Shown piece by piece: positions 5,709 through 8,846 of a stretch of 8,846 bases of DNA (positions are counted from its first letter, which is position 1; every line of letters begins with the position of its first letter). Made by a program: the position numbers and the translations under genes. The stretch comes from Lachnospiraceae bacterium. Its GTDB lineage: Bacteria; Bacillota; Clostridia; Lachnospirales; Lachnospiraceae. The DNA lies in the NCBI GenBank assembly GCA_900770785.1, contig CAAGLJ010000006.1:1-8846 (forward strand). The letters run 5' to 3'. The notes under the pieces were generated by a model. It made no database searches and had not been told where the DNA came from. It was given only the letters and a program-made list of their open reading frames with translations.

Positions 5709-7750
5709 TCAACGAATACTGAGAAGTGCCCGATCAAAATCGGCGATCAAATCATCAATATCTTCAATCCCTACACTGACCCGGATTAAATCCTCGTATA
5801 CACCGGCAGCTTCTTTTTCTTCCTTAGTACTGTGTAAAGCCATTGTCGAGGCCGGATGGATCACCATAGTCCTGATATCCCCAATATTGGCGACAATAAA
5901 GGGCAGGCTGAGTGCATTCATAAACTCAAAGGCCTTTTCGCAGGAGCCAACTCTTATGGTGAGAACCGTTCCGTATCCGTTTTTCAACTGTCTCTTTGCC
6001 ACTTCATGGTTTTCATCATTTTCCAGCCCTGGGTAATTTACGTTGATTCCCTGTACCTTAGATAAGTGTCTGGCTAATGCCAGTGCATTACTGCATTCTT
6101 TTTCCATACGCAGTCCCAGTGTTTCCATACCCACTAAATTTTGAAAAGCATTCTGGGGAGCCAGACAACCCCCATGATTACTCAAAAGCTCACTTCGTAG
6201 CTTAGCTAAATAACACAACTTTCCCTGAGCAAGAAAAGGCCCCATCTGAGGATAATGCTCCTCATTCCAAAGAAAGCTCCCCCATCCGTCACTACACCGC
6301 TTATACTGTTTCCTGTCCCATTAATATATTTTGAACCGGAATTAACCACAATATCGGCTCCGATTTCCAACGGCTTAACCAAATAGGAGGTAGCCATCGT
6401 ATTATCCACGATAAGAGGCAGCTGATGAGCATGCACCAGCTCTGCCATCCGTTTAATGTCCGTTACTACCAGACCGGGATTTCCCACCGTTTCCGTAAAG
6501 ACCAGCTTCGTTTTCTCATTAATAGCCGCCTTTAGCTGCTTCCAGTCATTGGCTGCCACATAGCGAACCTTGATTCCGAATTGTGCCAATCCATTAAACA
6601 GATTTATGGTGCCCCCAAACAAACCTGCCGTAGTAATAAATTCATCGCCACTTCTTAAAATATTAAGCAAGGCATAGGTAATGGCAGCCATGCCGGAAGC
6701 ACAGGCAACAGAACCAATACCTCCCTCCAACTGTGTCATCCTATCTTCAAAGACTGCCACCGTCGGATTATTTACCCTGCTATAGATGAAGCCCTGCTTT
6801 TGTTTGGCAAAAACAGCTTCAATACTTTGTGCATCTTCATGACCATAGGCACCGGTCTGGTATATGGGGGGCAGAATGGAGCCTTGAGGATCCGTTTTTC
6901 TTTTACCCCTAATCCCATGCAAAAGCTGCGTATTGAAGCCTCGATTCTGAGCTTCCTTAATTTCCAGGGCCATCTCTATGGGGATAGTAATGTTGGAAGT
7001 CCCATATTCTCCCACATAACGTATAACATAGGTTTCCTGACCCAGGATTAGCTCATAAGAGTCCCAATCCACCTTTTTCGTTCTGACGTTATTTCTTGCC
7101 TCATATAAAAATTCCCGTTTAACCTCTTTTGTGGTATGTGACCCCAGATAAGTATCAAATGGCAGATTTAAGGCTCTGGTCAACGTTCTCTCCAGGGTCT
7201 CCAGCGTGTCATGATTGTCTGCAAACATCCACATATCGGGATTGAAGGCATCTCCGGAAATCAGCAGTCTTTCTTCTTCCACTAAAAAAGCGATGGTTCC
7301 TCTGGTATGTCCTGGCAGTTCCACTATACGAACCGTTAATTCCCCTAAATCATATACCTCGTCTCCCTTAAGGAGTTTCATTTTTGCAGGTTCTTTCTGG
7401 ACGAAATCCTTTTTTCCTTCCTCTGTAAGACCGTTTACCTTCTGTAATCTCTCGTAGGAATCCTTTCGCCGCTTTTGTGTATTGCTGTTTTTATATGCCG
7501 GTAAATCCAGAGGATGTATGTATACCTCCTCAAACTGTCCATTTCCCTGCGTATGATCAGGATGTCCATGACTGTTGATTACGATATAAGGAACCGATAC
7601 TTTCTCTTCCACATAGCTTCTGTTATCACCAATTCCATGACCGGTATCCACAACAATCGCTTTTTTACTGCCTTCGATAATCGTAAAATATACTCCCTTC
7701 GCTTCTTCTATGTGCCATATACCTTTCCTTATTTCATGTGCTTCGTGCAT
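5709..7750 (-). pseudogene. MBL-fold hydrolase fused to O-acetylhomoserine sulfhydrylase, with a frameshift in the second domain
   Basis: The conceptual product is ~680 residues. Residues ~1-220 are a metallo-beta-lactamase fold with complete metal ligands: HGHPDH (61-66), PGHT (H148), SGDAF (D167) and GSHT (H205). A linker with beta-like sequence (~225-270) leads without a stop into a full-length Cys/Met-metabolism PLP enzyme: YSRVNNPT (323-330), ASGMAA, IVDNT (D449) and PLP lysine K474 in SGSKYINGTG. OAHS makes homocysteine from O-acetylhomoserine and sulfide, or methionine from methanethiol. The frame from ATG 7750 stops at 6206. Between 6269 and 6283 one base seems lost from a G5 or T3 run; restoring it gives WNEEHYPQMGPFLAQGK and a normal C-terminus to 5709. 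A GGAG site lies 10 nt before the start, and the lipoprotein gene ends 18 nt upstream. The MBL domain is still encoded intact. Confidence 0.8.
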
Positions 7751-7768
7751 CCTGTCTCTCTCCTTGCT

Positions 7769-8749
7769 CTAATAGCTTTCCTCTACATTTTCTAAATAGA
7801 CGAATGATTTTTCAATAAATGCCTCTACATCTGTATTGGCATCCAACAGTCCTATCTGTACAAACTCATTTACATTTTTTACCACAGCCTCATAACCGCC
7901 CTGTACGGAAGGTGTAAACTCATAACTTGCCAAAATATCTCCAAATACCTGTGGGTCTCCGGAAAGATATTCTTTTTCAATCAGAAATTGGGCCGCTTCA
8001 TATGGATTGTCATCTACCCATGCAGCCGCCTTCATTACGGCTCTGGTATACTTTTGGGCACTTTCCGGATATTTTTCAACGATATCACTTAACACAAAGG
8101 TTGCACAGCAATATTCATTTGCATAAGATGGATGAGTGGCATTATCAAAAATAACCTCATAGCCATAGGAATTTGCTGCCACTGTTGCTGCCGGATCTAC
8201 AAGGCAAATCGCATCTACTGCACCACTGTCCAGTGCCATGGCAAGATCTGAATTTGCATATACTACAAAATTCACCTCCAGATTGTCCGGTGTAACTCCT
8301 ACACCCACCTCATCAAGAGCCCTTTTCAGCATGACACAGGGAGCCTCTGCCAAGCCATTTACTCCCACATTTTTTCCCTTCAAATCCTCAAGATTTTTAA
8401 TATCGGAATCCTTCTTCACCAACAGCTTTATACAGCCGGTATGAATGCCGGAAGTCATGGTAATATTCAAGCCATTGGATATAGGCTGGATAAATTTACT
8501 TACAAGTCCATAGCTGGCATCTACATGGCCTGAACCTACATATTCCGTTACCAGTCCATCCATCTTAACCACTTCATAATTAAGGCCTTCCTCATCAAAG
8601 TAGCCCTTCTCAATCGCAATATGCAGGGGTGCCATACACAAAACGGTTCCATATCCTATTTTAAGGGTGTACTCCTCTCCATTTGCTTTTACATTCGTTT
8701 CCTTCCCTGTACTGCCACATCCCGCAAGAAATACCAGCATCAATGCCAA
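7769..8749 (-). CDS. ABC transporter solute-binding lipoprotein (NMT1/SsuA/TauA-like), 5' end lost
   Basis: A periplasmic-binding-protein-like lipoprotein, tethered outside the membrane through the lipobox LAGC (Cys 11). The domain begins YTLKIGYG, with APLHIAIEKGYFDEEGL (40-55) and DLKGKNVGV (122-130), as in nitrate/sulfonate/thiamine-precursor binding proteins. The substrate is unknown. Six further cysteines (38, 106, 138, 182 and 214-215, in LCMAP, TGCIK, APCVM, AICLV and EYCCA) are unusual for this family. The reading before the lipobox, KNIAAVLALMLVFLAGC, is a normal signal peptide lacking only its Met-Lys start. An in-frame TAA (8771-8773) stands there instead, and only a TTG (8749) or ATG (8740), without a ribosome binding site or positive charges, remains. 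The promoter and start codon were probably removed by a rearrangement near 8768. No ordinary importer permease is present in the window. Confidence 0.75.
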   Translation of the reverse strand: MALMLVFLAGCGSTGKETNVKANGEEYTLKIGYGTVLCMAPLHIAIEKGYFDEEGLNYEVVKMDGLVTEYVGSGHVDASYGLVSKFIQPISNGLNITMTSGIHTGCIKLLVKKDSDIKNLEDLKGKNVGVNGLAEAPCVMLKRALDEVGVGVTPDNLEVNFVVYANSDLAMALDSGAVDAICLVDPAATVAANSYGYEVIFDNATHPSYANEYCCATFVLSDIVEKYPESAQKYTRAVMKAAAWVDDNPYEAAQFLIEKEYLSGDPQVFGDILASYEFTPSVQGGYEAVVKNVNEFVQIGLLDANTDVEAFIEKSFVYLENVEESY

Positions 8750-8809
8750 TACCGCTGCTATATTTTTATATTACTTTGGCAATTAAATTTCGCTATTTAT
8801 TTAAAAATC

Positions 8810-8818
8810 TGGTATAAT
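8810..8818 (+). promoter_or_regulatory. Extended -10 promoter facing right
   Basis: TGGTATAAT is a perfect extended -10 element (TGnTATAAT). There is no convincing -35 at 16-18 nt, as is common when the -10 is extended. The expected transcription start is about 8825, which coincides with an ATG. Confidence 0.55.
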
Positions 8819-8824
8819 GAATAT

Positions 8825-8846
8825 ATGGAAAAGATTAGTCTTGTAA
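8825..8846 (+). CDS. Start of a rightward gene, possibly leaderless (edge fragment)
   Basis: An ATG at the predicted transcription start reads M-E-K-I-S-L-V up to the window edge. No ribosome binding site can fit between promoter and ATG, so if real it would be leaderless, or the true start lies further right. It is too short to identify a product. Confidence 0.25.

Larger units (their letters stand above)
8768..8846. other. AT-rich sequence beyond a probable rearrangement junction
   Basis: Left of about 8768 the minus strand still encodes the lipoprotein signal peptide. To the right the sequence becomes strongly AT-rich, with stops and no leader for that gene, and instead reads as the start of a unit facing right. 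This could be the end of a mobile element, but no terminal inverted repeat or target duplication can be seen with only one edge in the window. Confidence 0.35.

Noticed and set aside
5666..5712. Separate promoter for the DUF4418 gene (TTGAGA with TATATA or TATTAT)
   Set aside because: Spacings (14 nt or none suitable) do not fit a sigma-A promoter.
6206..6283. Programmed frameshifting in the OAHS domain
   Set aside because: No slippery heptamer is in phase at the shift point. A lost base in the G or T run is simpler.
1..8846. CRISPR array, tRNA, rRNA or riboswitch
   Set aside because: No regularly spaced repeats, no tRNA-like cloverleaf sequence and no recognisable riboswitch core were seen. 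A short or divergent element could be missed by eye.

Overview
The window looks like chromosome of an endospore-forming Clostridia, most likely Lachnospiraceae (inference). The reasons are moderately low G+C, strong GGAGG-type ribosome binding sites, a LysM-GH18 protein of the SleL/YaaH spore-cortex type, a Gram-positive lipoprotein, and a DUF4418 membrane protein. Every recognisable gene is on the minus strand, so transcription runs right to left. The one exception is a few codons at the far right edge that face the other way.

Right half (about 8768 to 3352): a probable operon. In transcription order it holds a cysteine-rich NMT1/SsuA-type solute-binding lipoprotein, a metallo-beta-lactamase (MBL) fold domain fused in one reading frame to an O-acetylhomoserine sulfhydrylase (OAHS) domain, a four-helix DUF4418 protein with two paired-cysteine motifs, a FtsX/MacB-type permease, and its ABC ATPase. 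The last three overlap (14 nt, then 1 nt). Paired or clustered cysteines in three of the exported or membrane proteins, next to a sulfur-assimilation enzyme, suggest handling of a thiol, reduced sulfur compound or soft metal. This is the best candidate for an undescribed system. As sequenced the operon looks damaged: the lipoprotein has lost its start codon and leader at a junction near 8768, and the OAHS domain and the ATPase each carry a single-base frameshift.

Middle (3293 to 2106): an intact LysM plus GH18 glucosaminidase-like protein, preceded by a sequence resembling a sigma-K (mother cell) promoter and followed by a weak terminator.

Left half (about 2086 to 1): a mosaic of phage-like and accessory pieces. 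It has a GH24 lysozyme remnant with an upstream TAG and a C-terminal TGA, a 5'-proximal piece of a peptidase M15 lysin gene that stops abruptly, a small intact HNH nuclease gene abutting that break, and a three-gene cassette (XRE regulator, small antitoxin-like protein, PIN toxin) with a near-consensus sigma-A promoter. The PIN gene loses family-like sequence near position 84, where more G+C-rich DNA begins, so the antitoxin appears to have outlived its toxin.

No tRNA, rRNA, CRISPR array or complete insertion sequence was recognised. No stretch over about 300 bases lacks a gene or gene remnant. All functional assignments are by eye from motifs; no database search was run.
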